From: DLAJ01 sp964655525
GTDB taxonomy: Bacteria; Bacillota; Clostridia; Lachnospirales; Lachnospiraceae
NCBI GenBank assembly: GCA_964655525.1
Contig: CAZZNE010000009.1
Span: 52,028-116,027 of the forward strand
Direction: 5' to 3'
Length of the DNA: 64,000 nt
Positions 23,700 to 32,498 of this stretch are shown here, piece by piece. The stretch's first letter is position 1. Each line of letters starts with the position of its first letter. The position numbers and the translations under genes are program-made. A model generated the notes under the pieces. It was not told where the DNA came from and made no database searches. It worked only from the letters and a program-made list of their open reading frames with translations.

Positions 23700-24887
23700 A
23701 TGGAAAAACACTTATTTACGTCTGAATCCGTTACGGAGGGGCATCCTGACAAAGTCTGCGATGCGGTTTCCGACGCCATCTTAGACGCCTGCATGGAGCA
23801 GGATCCGATGAGCCGCGTTGCCTGTGAGACAGCCGCATGTACGGGGTTTGTGCTTGTCACGGGTGAGATTACAACAAAGGCGAATCTGGATATTCCGGCA
23901 ATCGTCAGAAAAACGGTGAACGAGATCGGTTATGATGATGCAAAGACAGGATTTGACGGGAATACCTGCGCGGTCATGGTCGCATTGGACAAGCAGTCTC
24001 CCGATATTGCAATGGGTGTAGACAAAGCGCTGGAGGCAAGAGAGGCGAAAATGTCCGACGAGCAGCTTGCCGCGATCGGTGCGGGCGATCAGGGTATGAT
24101 GTTCGGCTATGCGACAAACGAAACCGAAGAATATATGCCGTACCCGATCTCGCTTGCGCACAAGCTGGCATTACAGCTTACCAAAGTGAGAAAGGACGGT
24201 ACGCTTTCTTATTTAAGACCGGACGGCAAGAGTCAGGTCTCTGTGGAATATGATGAAAATAATAAGCCGATCCGCTTAGAGGCGGTTGTGTTGTCCACAC
24301 AGCACGACGAGGATGTCACGCAGGAGCAGATTCATGAGGACATCAAAAAATATGTGTTTGATCCGGTGCTTCCGAAGGAACTGATCGATGAGAATACGAA
24401 ATACTTTATCAACCCGACGGGACGCTTTGTGATCGGCGGACCGCACGGCGATGCGGGTCTGACGGGACGTAAGATCATTGTGGATACCTACGGAGGCTAC
24501 GCCAGACACGGCGGCGGCGCATTTTCGGGGAAGGACTGCACGAAGGTCGATCGTTCCGCGGCGTACGCGGCGCGCTATGTCGCAAAAAATATCGTGGCGG
24601 CGGGACTTGCCGATAAATGTGAGATTCAGTTATCCTACGCGATCGGCGTAGCGGAGCCGACCTCCGTCATGATCGATACGTTCGGCACGGGAAAATTAAG
24701 CTCAGAGAAGCTGGTTGGCATCATCCGTGACAATTTTGATTTAAGACCTGCGGGCATTATCAAAATGCTCGATCTGCGCAGACCGATCTACAAGCAGACC
24801 GCAGCATACGGGCACTTCGGACGCAACGACTTGAATCTGCCGTGGGAGCAGCTTGATAAGGTCGATGTGTTAAAGAAATATTTATAA
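23700..24887 (+). CDS. metK: S-adenosylmethionine synthetase
   Basis: A 395-residue enzyme, standard length. The N-terminus TSESVTEGHPDKVCD has the ATP-binding His, GAGDQGMMFGYA is the flexible gate loop, and GGAFSGKDCTKVDRSAAY is the phosphate-binding region. It makes S-adenosylmethionine from methionine and ATP. ATG 23700 has AAGGAGG seven bases upstream. It is under a SAM-I riboswitch with its own terminator. Several SAM-dependent methyltransferases lie further along, at 50127-61206, but they are not part of this unit. A MITE-like hairpin begins 33 nt after its stop codon. Confidence 0.97.
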   Translation: MEKHLFTSESVTEGHPDKVCDAVSDAILDACMEQDPMSRVACETAACTGFVLVTGEITTKANLDIPAIVRKTVNEIGYDDAKTGFDGNTCAVMVALDKQSPDIAMGVDKALEAREAKMSDEQLAAIGAGDQGMMFGYATNETEEYMPYPISLAHKLALQLTKVRKDGTLSYLRPDGKSQVSVEYDENNKPIRLEAVVLSTQHDEDVTQEQIHEDIKKYVFDPVLPKELIDENTKYFINPTGRFVIGGPHGDAGLTGRKIIVDTYGGYARHGGGAFSGKDCTKVDRSAAYAARYVAKNIVAAGLADKCEIQLSYAIGVAEPTSVMIDTFGTGKLSSEKLVGIIRDNFDLRPAGIIKMLDLRRPIYKQTAAYGHFGRNDLNLPWEQLDKVDVLKKYL

Positions 24888-24920
24888 TTTTATAAAAAGT
24901 ATTTGTAAAAAGGGCTTTCA

Positions 24921-25020
24921 CGGGGCTGCTGCACTAAGTGTTGAGAATACAGGATATTGAAGGAAGTACAAACAAATTCTACAATATCGTGTATTTGATT
25001 TCCTTGGTGTGGCAGCCCCG
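24921..25020. mobile_element. MITE-like element, 100-bp imperfect palindrome
   Basis: Ends are CGGGGCTGC and GCAGCCCCG, and the arms stay complementary inward for ~45 bp with mismatches (e.g. ACAGGATATTG against CAATATCGTGT). GGGGCTG-type ends are common among insertion sequences, so this looks like a non-autonomous derivative. It carries no ORF. No clear target duplication is visible. Confidence 0.7.
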
Positions 25021-25142
25021 CCTATTATTTTATGGGCAATTTCTGATTGTATAGTGTGTGAATTTAGGGTAAAATATTTTATGGCTAGCTCTAGGTTGCC
25101 CTTGATATATGTAATGGAATAATGACGAGGGAGTGATCATAT

Positions 25143-25436
25143 ATGCGTTATACTATTAATGAAATAAAGAAAAAAACAACGCCCATTGCAAAAGAATATG
25201 GAATTGGACGAATGAGTTTGTTTGGCTCTTATGCCAGAGGAGAGGCGACAGATGATAGTGATGTTGATTTGTATATAGAGAGGGGAAGGCTGAAAAGTTT
25301 GCTTCAATATTTTGCTTTTATTGATGAACTGGAAAATGTTTTGAATTGCCATGTTGATGTTGTGACCACAGGGATTGAGGACAAACAATTTCTTGCTGAG
25401 ATAATGCAAGAGGGGGTACTTTTATATGAAGAATGA
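25143..25436 (+). CDS. MNT-type nucleotidyltransferase antitoxin (MntA-like)
   Basis: A 97-residue minimal nucleotidyltransferase. The signature GS-X10-D-X-D is exact: G28-S29 and D40-V-D42 in GSYARGEATDDSDVD. In HEPN/MNT (type VII) systems this protein adds AMP to a tyrosine of the HEPN toxin and silences it. It overlaps the HEPN gene by 11 bp, ensuring coupled translation. AGGGAG lies before ATG 25143. The pair is clearly more AT-rich than metK and dnaE on either side and lies next to the MITE-like element, consistent with horizontal acquisition. Confidence 0.92.
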   Translation: MRYTINEIKKKTTPIAKEYGIGRMSLFGSYARGEATDDSDVDLYIERGRLKSLLQYFAFIDELENVLNCHVDVVTTGIEDKQFLAEIMQEGVLLYEE

Positions 25437-25761
25437 GGACAACCTGATTATTAAGAAAATGATCAAATATTGTAACGATGTAAATATTCTTTTAACAAGA
25501 TTTGATATGGACTTTGAAAAATATAAAACGGATATTTCGTTTCAATATGCATGTAATATGTGTATTATCCAAATCGGTGAACTTGCCAATAGGTTATCAG
25601 ATGAAAAAAAAGAAAGAAATAAAAATATTCCATGGCGTGCAATTAGAGGAATGAGAAATTTGCATGCGCATGATTATGAAAACGTTGATTTGGAAATTGT
25701 TTGGAATACATTATTGGAGGACATTCCGGTGCTAAAGCAAAGTTTGGAAAAATTATTGTAG
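25426..25761 (+). CDS. HepT-like HEPN ribonuclease toxin (DUF86 family)
   Basis: A 111-residue all-helical HEPN protein. The R-x4-H-x-Y motif is intact: R77, H82 and Y84 in MRNLHAHDY. These residues form the RNase site, and the Tyr is the one AMPylated by MNT partners in characterised systems. The protein would degrade RNA or tRNA ends when freed from its antitoxin. The preceding 25143-25436 gene is its partner. The two genes sit between metK and dnaE as an insertion; 55 nt separate the toxin from dnaE. Stability or anti-phage function is inferred from the family. Confidence 0.9.
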   Translation: MKNEDNLIIKKMIKYCNDVNILLTRFDMDFEKYKTDISFQYACNMCIIQIGELANRLSDEKKERNKNIPWRAIRGMRNLHAHDYENVDLEIVWNTLLEDIPVLKQSLEKLL

Positions 25762-25816
25762 GTTTTTTTACATATCGTAATCACATGGTACTGTCATCAT
25801 ACAAAAGGAGGCGCGC

Positions 25817-28800
25817 ATGTCGTTTGTACATCTTCATGTCCATACCGAGTATAGTCTTTTGGACGGTTCAAATAAGATCAAGGAATACGTGAAGCGTGTG
25901 AAAGAGCTTGGCATGAACGCGGCGGCGATCACGGATCACGGCGTCATGTACGGCGTGATCGATTTTTACCGTGAGGCGACGGAGGCGGGCATCAAGCCGA
26001 TTCTTGGCTGCGAGGTCTATGTTGCGCCGGGGTCGCGTTTTGAGAAAGAGACACATGTTTCCGACGACCGTTATTACCATTTGGTACTGCTTGCAGAAAA
26101 TAACACTGGTTATGCAAACTTGATGAAGATCGTATCCCGCGGTTTTACGGAAGGGTACTATTATAAACCCCGCGTGGATATGGAGCTGCTTGAGGAATTT
26201 CATGAGGGCATCATCGCGCTTTCCGCCTGTCTTGCAGGAGAGGTGCAGCGCAACATAGCCAAGGGGTTGATCGAGGAAGCAAAAAAGACAGCGCTGCGCT
26301 ATGAGGCAATCTTCGGCAAAGGAAATTATTTTCTTGAGCTGCAGGATCACGGGATTCCGACGCAGCAGACCGTCAATATGGCGCTGATGGCGATGTCGAA
26401 GGAGCTGGACATTCCGCTTGTGGCCACGAACGATGTGCATTATACCTACGCGGACGATGTAAAGCCGCATGACATCCTGCTCTGCCTGCAGACGGGCAAG
26501 AAGCTTGCGGACGAGGACCGCATGCGCTATGAGGGCGGACAGTATTACGTGAAGAGCGAGGACGAGATGAAAATCGTGTTCCCTTACGCGGTCGAGGCGC
26601 TTGAGAACACGCAGCGCATCGCGGATCGCTGTGACGTGACGATCGAGTTCGGCGTGACGAAGCTGCCTCATTTTGACGTGCCGGAGGGGTATGATTCCTG
26701 GAGCTACTTAAACGAACTCTGTAACAGGGGCATGAAGGAGCGTTACCCGCAGGGTGGGGAAGGGCTTTCCGAGCGGCTTTCCTATGAGCTGGACGTCATA
26801 CGGAACATGGGCTATGTCGATTATTTTTTGATCGTGTGGGACTATATCAACTATGCCAGAGAGCACGGGATTGCAGTCGGACCGGGAAGAGGCTCCGCGG
26901 CGGGCTCTATTGTATCGTACTGTCTGCATATCACAGACATTGATCCAATTAAATATCAACTGCTATTTGAACGGTTCTTAAATCCGGAACGTGTGTCCAT
27001 GCCGGATATTGACGTGGATTTCTGTTATGAGCGCCGGCAGGAGGTCATTGATTATGTGACCGCCAAATACGGTGCGGATAAGGTTGTTCAGATCGTGACG
27101 TTCGGTACGCTGGCGGCGAAGGGTGTCATCCGCGACGTGGGGCGTGTGATGGATCTGCCGTATGCATTTGTGGACAATATTGCCAAAATGATACCGTATG
27201 AGCTGAACATTACGCTTTCCCGCGCGCTTGAGGTCAATCCTGAGCTTCGCGCGATCTATGAGAGCGACGGGCAGGTGCATGAGCTGATCGATATGGCGAA
27301 GCGCTTAGAGGGATTGCCGCGCCATACTTCCATTCATGCGGCGGGCGTTGTGATCTGTCAGCGTCCCGCGGAGGAGTTTGTGCCGCTTTCGAGGGGGGCC
27401 GAGGGAGAGATCACGACACAGTTCACGATGACGACCATCGAGCAGCTTGGCCTTTTGAAAATGGACTTCTTAGGACTGCGGACGCTGACGGTCATTCAGG
27501 ATGCGGTGCGCAATGTCGAACAGACGCGGGGCGTCACACTTTCGATGAATGAGCTGGATTATGATGATAAAACGGTATTTGAAGAAATCGGAACGGGAAA
27601 GACGGACGGTATTTTTCAGATAGAGAGCGGGGGCATGAAAAGCTTTATGAAGGAGTTAAAGCCGCGCAGCTTAGAGGATATTATCGCGGGAATCTCCCTC
27701 TATCGCCCGGGGCCGATGGACTTTATCCCAAAGTATATTTACGGAAAAGATCATGTGGATGAGATCACCTACGCCTGTCCGCAGTTAAAGCCGATCTTAG
27801 AGGCGACATACGGCTGTATTGTCTATCAGGAGCAGGTTATGCAGATCGTGCGCGATCTGGGCGGCTATACGCTCGGGCGGAGTGATCTTGTGCGCCGTGC
27901 CATGAGTAAAAAGAAGCAATATGTGATGGAGCAGGAGCGCAAAAACTTTGTTTACGGTAACAAGGAGGAAGGCGTGCCCGGCTGTGAGGCGGCGGGCATC
28001 GCGCCGGAGGTTGCCAGTCACATTTACGATACCATGATGGATTTCGCGAAATATGCGTTTAACAAATCACATGCGGCATGCTATGCGGTCGTCGCGTATC
28101 AGACCGCATACTTAAAGCATTATTATCCGATCGAGTTCATGGCGGCGCTCCTTACTTCCGTGATCGATAATCCGGGCAAAGCGTGTGAGTATATTCTGGT
28201 GTCGCGCAGTATGGGCATTGAGATCCTGCCCCCCGATATCAATGAGGGGAGCGGCGGCTTCTCCGTTTCCGAGAACAAGATCCGTTATGCGCTGACGGCG
28301 ATCAAGAGCGTCGGCAGACCGGTCATTGAGGCGGTTGTGAAGGAGCGGGAGCGCGGCGGGAAGTTCAAAAGTATCAAGGATTTTCTGACACGAATGAGCG
28401 ACGTCGGATGCGAGATGAACAAGCGCACCATCGAAAATTTCATTAAGGCGGGCGCGCTGGACGGTCTGGGCGGCACGCGCAAGCAGTTCATGTGCGTGTA
28501 TGTGCAGATTTTGGACTCCCTGCATCAGGACAAAAAAAATCATATGGCGGGACAGATGTCTTTATTTGACCTTGTCGGTGAGGAAAGCCGCGAGGCGCTT
28601 GAGATTACTCTGCCGGACGTGGGCGAGTATGGACAGGATATGCTGCTTGCTTTTGAGAAAGAAGTGCTCGGCGTCTACGTCAGCGGGCATCCGTTAGAGC
28701 AGGATAAGACACTGTGGGAGCGCTACAGTTCGGTCAAAACATCGGATTTTTATTTGGATGAGGAGACGGGAGAAGCCGCGCTGAAGGATGGTCAGAAGGT

Positions 28801-29302
28801 TACGGCGGGCGGCATGATCGCAGATAAGAAGATCAAATACACGAAAAACGATAAGGTGATGGCGTTCATTACGCTGGAGGATTTGGTCGGTACGATCGAA
28901 GTTGTCATTTTTCCGCGTGACTATGAGCAAAATTCCGCAAAGCTGATCGAGGACGCAAAGGTGTTCGTCACGGGGCGGGTTTCCGCGGAGGAGGATAAGG
29001 ACGCCAAGCTCATCTGCGAGCGCATCGTGTTTTTTGAGGATATTCCGCGGAATGTGTGGATCAAGTTTCCGACAAAGGAGGCTTATCAAACTTCCGAGGA
29101 CACGTTAAAGTCGCTGCTGTGGGAGCAGGAGGGGAAGGACGGCGTTATTATTTATATAGAAGATATTCGCGCAAAAAAAGAACTGGACGCAAACTGGAAG
29201 GTTCGTGCCGATGCGGATTTGCTGAAACGGCTTGCGGATGCGTTCGGGGAGGAGAATGTGAAGCTCAGCTATAGTCAGAAGGCGGACTTAAGTCGGTTAT
29301 AA
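25817..29302 (+). CDS. dnaE: DNA polymerase III alpha subunit
   Basis: A 1161-residue DnaE. The N-terminal PHP domain starts FVHLHVHTEYSLLDG; palm motifs GPGRGSAAGSIVSY and MPDIDVDFCYERR hold the catalytic aspartates; fingers, helix-hairpin-helix and an OB fold (GMIADKKIKYTKNDKVMAFITLEDL) follow. It lacks a built-in DnaQ exonuclease, so it is DnaE, not PolC. In Firmicutes DnaE extends primers for PolC. ATG 25817 has AAAGGAGG six bases upstream. The promoter is not evident; it may read on from the toxin pair. Confidence 0.97.
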   Translation: MSFVHLHVHTEYSLLDGSNKIKEYVKRVKELGMNAAAITDHGVMYGVIDFYREATEAGIKPILGCEVYVAPGSRFEKETHVSDDRYYHLVLLAENNTGYANLMKIVSRGFTEGYYYKPRVDMELLEEFHEGIIALSACLAGEVQRNIAKGLIEEAKKTALRYEAIFGKGNYFLELQDHGIPTQQTVNMALMAMSKELDIPLVATNDVHYTYADDVKPHDILLCLQTGKKLADEDRMRYEGGQYYVKSEDEMKIVFPYAVEALENTQRIADRCDVTIEFGVTKLPHFDVPEGYDSWSYLNELCNRGMKERYPQGGEGLSERLSYELDVIRNMGYVDYFLIVWDYINYAREHGIAVGPGRGSAAGSIVSYCLHITDIDPIKYQLLFERFLNPERVSMPDIDVDFCYERRQEVIDYVTAKYGADKVVQIVTFGTLAAKGVIRDVGRVMDLPYAFVDNIAKMIPYELNITLSRALEVNPELRAIYESDGQVHELIDMAKRLEGLPRHTSIHAAGVVICQRPAEEFVPLSRGAEGEITTQFTMTTIEQLGLLKMDFLGLRTLTVIQDAVRNVEQTRGVTLSMNELDYDDKTVFEEIGTGKTDGIFQIESGGMKSFMKELKPRSLEDIIAGISLYRPGPMDFIPKYIYGKDHVDEITYACPQLKPILEATYGCIVYQEQVMQIVRDLGGYTLGRSDLVRRAMSKKKQYVMEQERKNFVYGNKEEGVPGCEAAGIAPEVASHIYDTMMDFAKYAFNKSHAACYAVVAYQTAYLKHYYPIEFMAALLTSVIDNPGKACEYILVSRSMGIEILPPDINEGSGGFSVSENKIRYALTAIKSVGRPVIEAVVKERERGGKFKSIKDFLTRMSDVGCEMNKRTIENFIKAGALDGLGGTRKQFMCVYVQILDSLHQDKKNHMAGQMSLFDLVGEESREALEITLPDVGEYGQDMLLAFEKEVLGVYVSGHPLEQDKTLWERYSSVKTSDFYLDEETGEAALKDGQKVTAGGMIADKKIKYTKNDKVMAFITLEDLVGTIEVVIFPRDYEQNSAKLIEDAKVFVTGRVSAEEDKDAKLICERIVFFEDIPRNVWIKFPTKEAYQTSEDTLKSLLWEQEGKDGVIIYIEDIRAKKELDANWKVRADADLLKRLADAFGEENVKLSYSQKADLSRL

Positions 29303-29370
29303 AAAAGAGTGCTTCGCACTATTATTAAGAATCCGCATAGCGGATTCTTCTGGGGGTGAGAAGTTTCCTA
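29301..29370 (-). terminator. composite terminator element D (reversed copy)
   Basis: On the minus strand: TAGGAAACTTCTCA, hairpin AAGAATCCGC-TAT-GCGGATTCTT, hairpin AGTGC-GAA-GCACT, then TCTTTTTT. Because the hairpins are palindromic it also terminates dnaE, whose stop codon touches it. Confidence 0.8.
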
Positions 29371-29410
29371 ATAGATAAAGATTCCTCGCACATTTTTGTG
29401 TCCGCCTGTA

Positions 29411-29439
29411 TTGAAAAATGTTTCAAAATAGATTAAAAT
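29411..29439 (+). promoter_or_regulatory. sigma-A promoter for pfkA
   Basis: TTGAAA (29411-29416), 17-nt spacer, TAAAAT (29434-29439). Confidence 0.75.
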
Positions 29440-29492
29440 GACTTCAATAGATAAAAGATAAAAATAGACAACGGAAAGGGCATGGTAGAACG

Positions 29493-30467
29493 ATGGCGAA
29501 TCAGATCAAGACAATCGGTGTATTGACGAGCGGCGGGGATGCGCCCGGCATGAATGCGGCAATCCGTTCCGTTGTAAGAAAAGCGCTTGCAAACGGCGTT
29601 TCGGTAAAGGGGATCAAGAAAGGCTATCAGGGGCTTTTGAACGAAGAGATCATCGACATGGATCGGCATTCTGTCTCGGATATCATCCAACGCGGCGGAA
29701 CGATTCTCGGAACAGCGCGCTGCTCTGAGTTCCGAACGGAGGAGGGACAGGCGAAAGGTGCGGAGATATGCCGCAAACACGGGATTGACGGGCTCGTCGT
29801 GATCGGAGGGGACGGTTCTTATCGGGGAGCGCAGCAGATTGCGCGTCACGGGATCAATACTGTAGGACTTCCCGGAACGATCGACTTGGATATTGCCTGC
29901 ACGGATTATACGATCGGTTTTGATACGGCGGTCAATACGGCAATGAGCGCGATCGATAAGGTGCGTGATACTTCGTCCTCCCATGAGCGGTGCAGCATCA
30001 TTGAGGTCATGGGACGCAATGCGGGTTATATTGCGTTATGGTGCGGTGTTGCAAACGGCGCGGAGGATATTCTTCTTCCGGAGAAATACGATTATAACGA
30101 GCAAAGTATCATCAATAATATCATTGCGAACAGAAAGCGCGGGAAGACGCATCACATTATCATCAATGCCGAGGGTATCGGGCATTCCACGTCCATGGCA
30201 AGGCGCATTGAGGCGGCGACGGGCATTGAGACGAGAGCGACAATCTTAGGCTACATGCAGCGCGGTGGTAATCCGACCTGTAAGGATCGTTTCTACGCAT
30301 CGGTTATGGGCGCTTATGCGGCGGATATTCTCTGTCAGGGTAAGAGCAACCGTGTTGTCGGCTATAAGAACGGGGAATTTCGGGATTTCGATATTGAGGA
30401 AGCGCTGGCGATGAAAAAGGATATTTCTGAGTATCAGTATGAGGTGAGCCGCGTACTTGCGCAGTAA
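29493..30467 (+). CDS. pfkA: ATP-dependent 6-phosphofructokinase
   Basis: A 324-residue enzyme. LTSGGDAPGMNA (ATP loop), GGDGS at residues 105-109 and PGTIDLDIACTD with the catalytic Asp131 are present. Gly in GGDGS marks the ATP-using type; pyrophosphate-using forms have Asp there. It phosphorylates fructose-6-phosphate to the 1,6-bisphosphate, the committed step of glycolysis. In many clostridia pfkA follows dnaE as here, often with pyk after it; pyk is absent at this place. It has its own promoter and a terminator at 30520. Confidence 0.96.
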   Translation: MANQIKTIGVLTSGGDAPGMNAAIRSVVRKALANGVSVKGIKKGYQGLLNEEIIDMDRHSVSDIIQRGGTILGTARCSEFRTEEGQAKGAEICRKHGIDGLVVIGGDGSYRGAQQIARHGINTVGLPGTIDLDIACTDYTIGFDTAVNTAMSAIDKVRDTSSSHERCSIIEVMGRNAGYIALWCGVANGAEDILLPEKYDYNEQSIINNIIANRKRGKTHHIIINAEGIGHSTSMARRIEAATGIETRATILGYMQRGGNPTCKDRFYASVMGAYAADILCQGKSNRVVGYKNGEFRDFDIEEALAMKKDISEYQYEVSRVLAQ

Positions 30468-30519
30468 CAGGATGATCCGGCTTGCGCGTCTCAATTTTTG
30501 GTGGATGGGAACATCACGG

Positions 30520-30550
30520 AAAGGGTTTGCCGGGCGCAAACCCTTTTTTA
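30520..30550 (+). terminator. pfkA terminator
   Basis: AAGGGTTTGC-CGGGC-GCAAACCCTT followed by TTTTT. ATCCTATAGGAAA follows at once; the same box after a T-run is found at 60357-60378 on the other strand. Confidence 0.88.
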
Positions 30551-30570
30551 TCCTATAGGAAAGGGTTTAT

Positions 30571-31365
30571 ATGATCACCAGTACGGCGAATAAAAAAGTA
30601 AAGGAGCTTGCGGAGCTTTCTGCAAAGGCGAAGGCGCGTGCCGAGGCGGATGTGTTTCTGGCGGAGGGGCGAAAGCTGTTTATGGAGGCGCCGGATGACC
30701 GGATTGTGGCGGTTTATGTGGAGGAATCCTGTTATCATACGGCGGATGCCGTCATGCGGGAAAAGCTGGATGCGCTTTCCTGCGAGCTTGTGAGCAGCGA
30801 GGTGTTCCGCAAGATCAGCGATACAAAAACGCCGCAGGGCATTTTGACGGTGGTAAAACAGTCTCATGATCAATTACATGCGTTATTAAAAAGGACGAGC
30901 AGCAGGGCACCGTTGTTTCTTGTGCTGGAACAGATACAGGATCCGGGAAATCTCGGCACGATGCTCAGAACGGCGGAAGGTGCGGGCGTATCCGGAGTGA
31001 TCATGACGCGGGATACGGCGGATATTTACAGCCCGAAGACGATCCGCTCCACGATGGGCTCCGTGTACCGGGTGCCGTTTGCTGTGACGGATGATCTGAG
31101 GGAGGCGCTGGAACAGCTTGCGGCAGCGGGGGTGTGTACCTATGCGGCTTGTCCGGCATCCGGCGCGTGTGTCTATGATGAACCGGACTACCGGGAACCG
31201 TGTGCTTTTTTGATCGGAAATGAGGGAAACGGATTACGGGAGGAGACCGTGAAGCGGGCAAATCGCTGTGTTACGATTCCGATGGCGGGTCATGTGGAAT
31301 CCTTAAATGCGGCGATGGCGGCGGGAATCCTGCTGTATGAGGCGGCTCGCCAAAGGCGCGCATAA
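30571..31365 (+). CDS. SpoU/TrmH-family RNA 2'-O-methyltransferase
   Basis: A 264-residue SPOUT methylase. An N-terminal substrate-binding domain (MITSTANKKVKELAELS, then FLAEGRKLFMEA) precedes the knotted domain with motif 1 DPGNLGTMLRTAE, motif 2 LIGNEGNGL and motif 3 IPMAGHVESLNAAMAAGILLYE. It methylates a ribose 2'-OH in rRNA or tRNA; the domain set is most like RlmB/TsnR-type 23S rRNA enzymes. It begins 103 nt after pfkA with an AAAGGG ribosome binding site. proC follows after 34 nt, so the two probably share a transcript. Confidence 0.9.
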   Translation: MITSTANKKVKELAELSAKAKARAEADVFLAEGRKLFMEAPDDRIVAVYVEESCYHTADAVMREKLDALSCELVSSEVFRKISDTKTPQGILTVVKQSHDQLHALLKRTSSRAPLFLVLEQIQDPGNLGTMLRTAEGAGVSGVIMTRDTADIYSPKTIRSTMGSVYRVPFAVTDDLREALEQLAAAGVCTYAACPASGACVYDEPDYREPCAFLIGNEGNGLREETVKRANRCVTIPMAGHVESLNAAMAAGILLYEAARQRRA

Positions 31366-31399
31366 GATACGGAATGCAAAACGGAAAGGAAGAAAATGT

Positions 31400-32194
31400 A
31401 TGAAAATCGGTTTTATCGGACTTGGCAATATGGCGAAAGCGATCATCGGCGGCATGCTGGAAAAACAGGTGGTTGAGCCGGGTGAGCTGATCGGTTCGGC
31501 GGCGACCGCAAAAACGCTTGAGGCGGTATCGGAACGATTTGGAATCGAGACGACGCAGGACAACTGTCGTGTGGCACAGGAGTCGGATATTCTTTTTTTA
31601 GCGGTCAAACCCCAGATGTTTCCGCAGGTGATCGCGCAGGTGAAGGATTTTGTTGATGAAAGAACACTTGTTATTTCCATCGCGGCAGGGAAAACGACCG
31701 CTTATATCGAGCAGGAATTCGGGAAAACGCTACGTCTGGTAAGGTGTATGCCAAATACGCCGGCGCTCGTTGGCGAGGGCTGCACGGGTGTCTGCTATAA
31801 CCTGCAGGTGACGGATGAGGATAAAACACTGGCAGAAAAGCTGCTTTCCTCGTTCGGAAGGGCAGTTGAGGTGCCGGAGCGCCTGATGGATACGGTCGGT
31901 GCGGTAGCGGGAAGCGCGCCTGCTTATGTGTGTATGTTTGTGGAGGCAATGGCGGATGCGGCGGTGCTCGGCGGCATGCCGAGGGCGCAGGCATACGAAT
32001 TTGCGGCGCAGACGGTCTTAGGAACGGCAAAGCTGATCTTGGAGACAGGGAAGCATCCCGCAGAGCTGAAGGATATGGTCTGCTCGCCTGCGGGGACAAC
32101 GATCGAGGGCGTGCGTGTGCTGGAACGTCAGGGAATGCGCAGCGCGGTTGTGGAGGCGTTGACGGCCTGTGTGGAAAAGTCAAAACGGCTGTAG
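31400..32194 (+). CDS. proC: pyrroline-5-carboxylate reductase
   Basis: A 264-residue enzyme. The NADP-binding start IGFIGLGNMAKAIIGG, FLAVKPQ, CMPNTPALVGEG and the signature SAPAYVCMFVEAMADAAV...G end are all typical, along with the C-terminal CSPAGTTIEGVRVLE block. It reduces pyrroline-5-carboxylate to proline, the last step of proline synthesis. ATG 31400 has AAAGGA nine bases upstream; the longer reading from 31307 lies inside the methylase gene. No proA or proB is nearby. Confidence 0.95.
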   Translation: MKIGFIGLGNMAKAIIGGMLEKQVVEPGELIGSAATAKTLEAVSERFGIETTQDNCRVAQESDILFLAVKPQMFPQVIAQVKDFVDERTLVISIAAGKTTAYIEQEFGKTLRLVRCMPNTPALVGEGCTGVCYNLQVTDEDKTLAEKLLSSFGRAVEVPERLMDTVGAVAGSAPAYVCMFVEAMADAAVLGGMPRAQAYEFAAQTVLGTAKLILETGKHPAELKDMVCSPAGTTIEGVRVLERQGMRSAVVEALTACVEKSKRL

Positions 32195-32498
32195 AAGGGG
32201 CGGAGAACGGATGGCTCGGCAGGTTGGCTGAGAGATATGAAAATCATTTTTGGTCATATTCTCGAGTTGACTTCTGTATAAGTTGTATGAAATAGCCATA
32301 AAGTAAATGGAAATTGTGTGAAATTTTAACGAAGGCAGGGAACTTGACAAAAGTTTCCTGCTTTGTTATTATAAGTGCCGTAACATTATTTAATAAAATC
32401 GTAATATTTGAAACAAGAAAGCAATAAACTTGTAAGGGAAAGTAAAAGAGCGCACGAAGATTTCGATAAGGAAAACACAAATCACACGGAGGTTTCAT
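32195..32498. other. 304-nt intergenic stretch before the SleB-like gene
   Basis: It holds one clear promoter (32344-32372) and a ~120-nt leader. No terminator for proC and no gene could be supported. Confidence 0.5.
32344..32372 (+). promoter_or_regulatory. consensus sigma-A promoter for the SleB-like gene
   Basis: TTGACA (32344-32349), 17-nt spacer, TATTAT (32367-32372). Confidence 0.85.

Noticed and set aside
25701..25892. 63-codon open frame across the toxin/dnaE junction
   Set aside because: Lies in another frame over the HEPN end and the dnaE start, both of which are certain.
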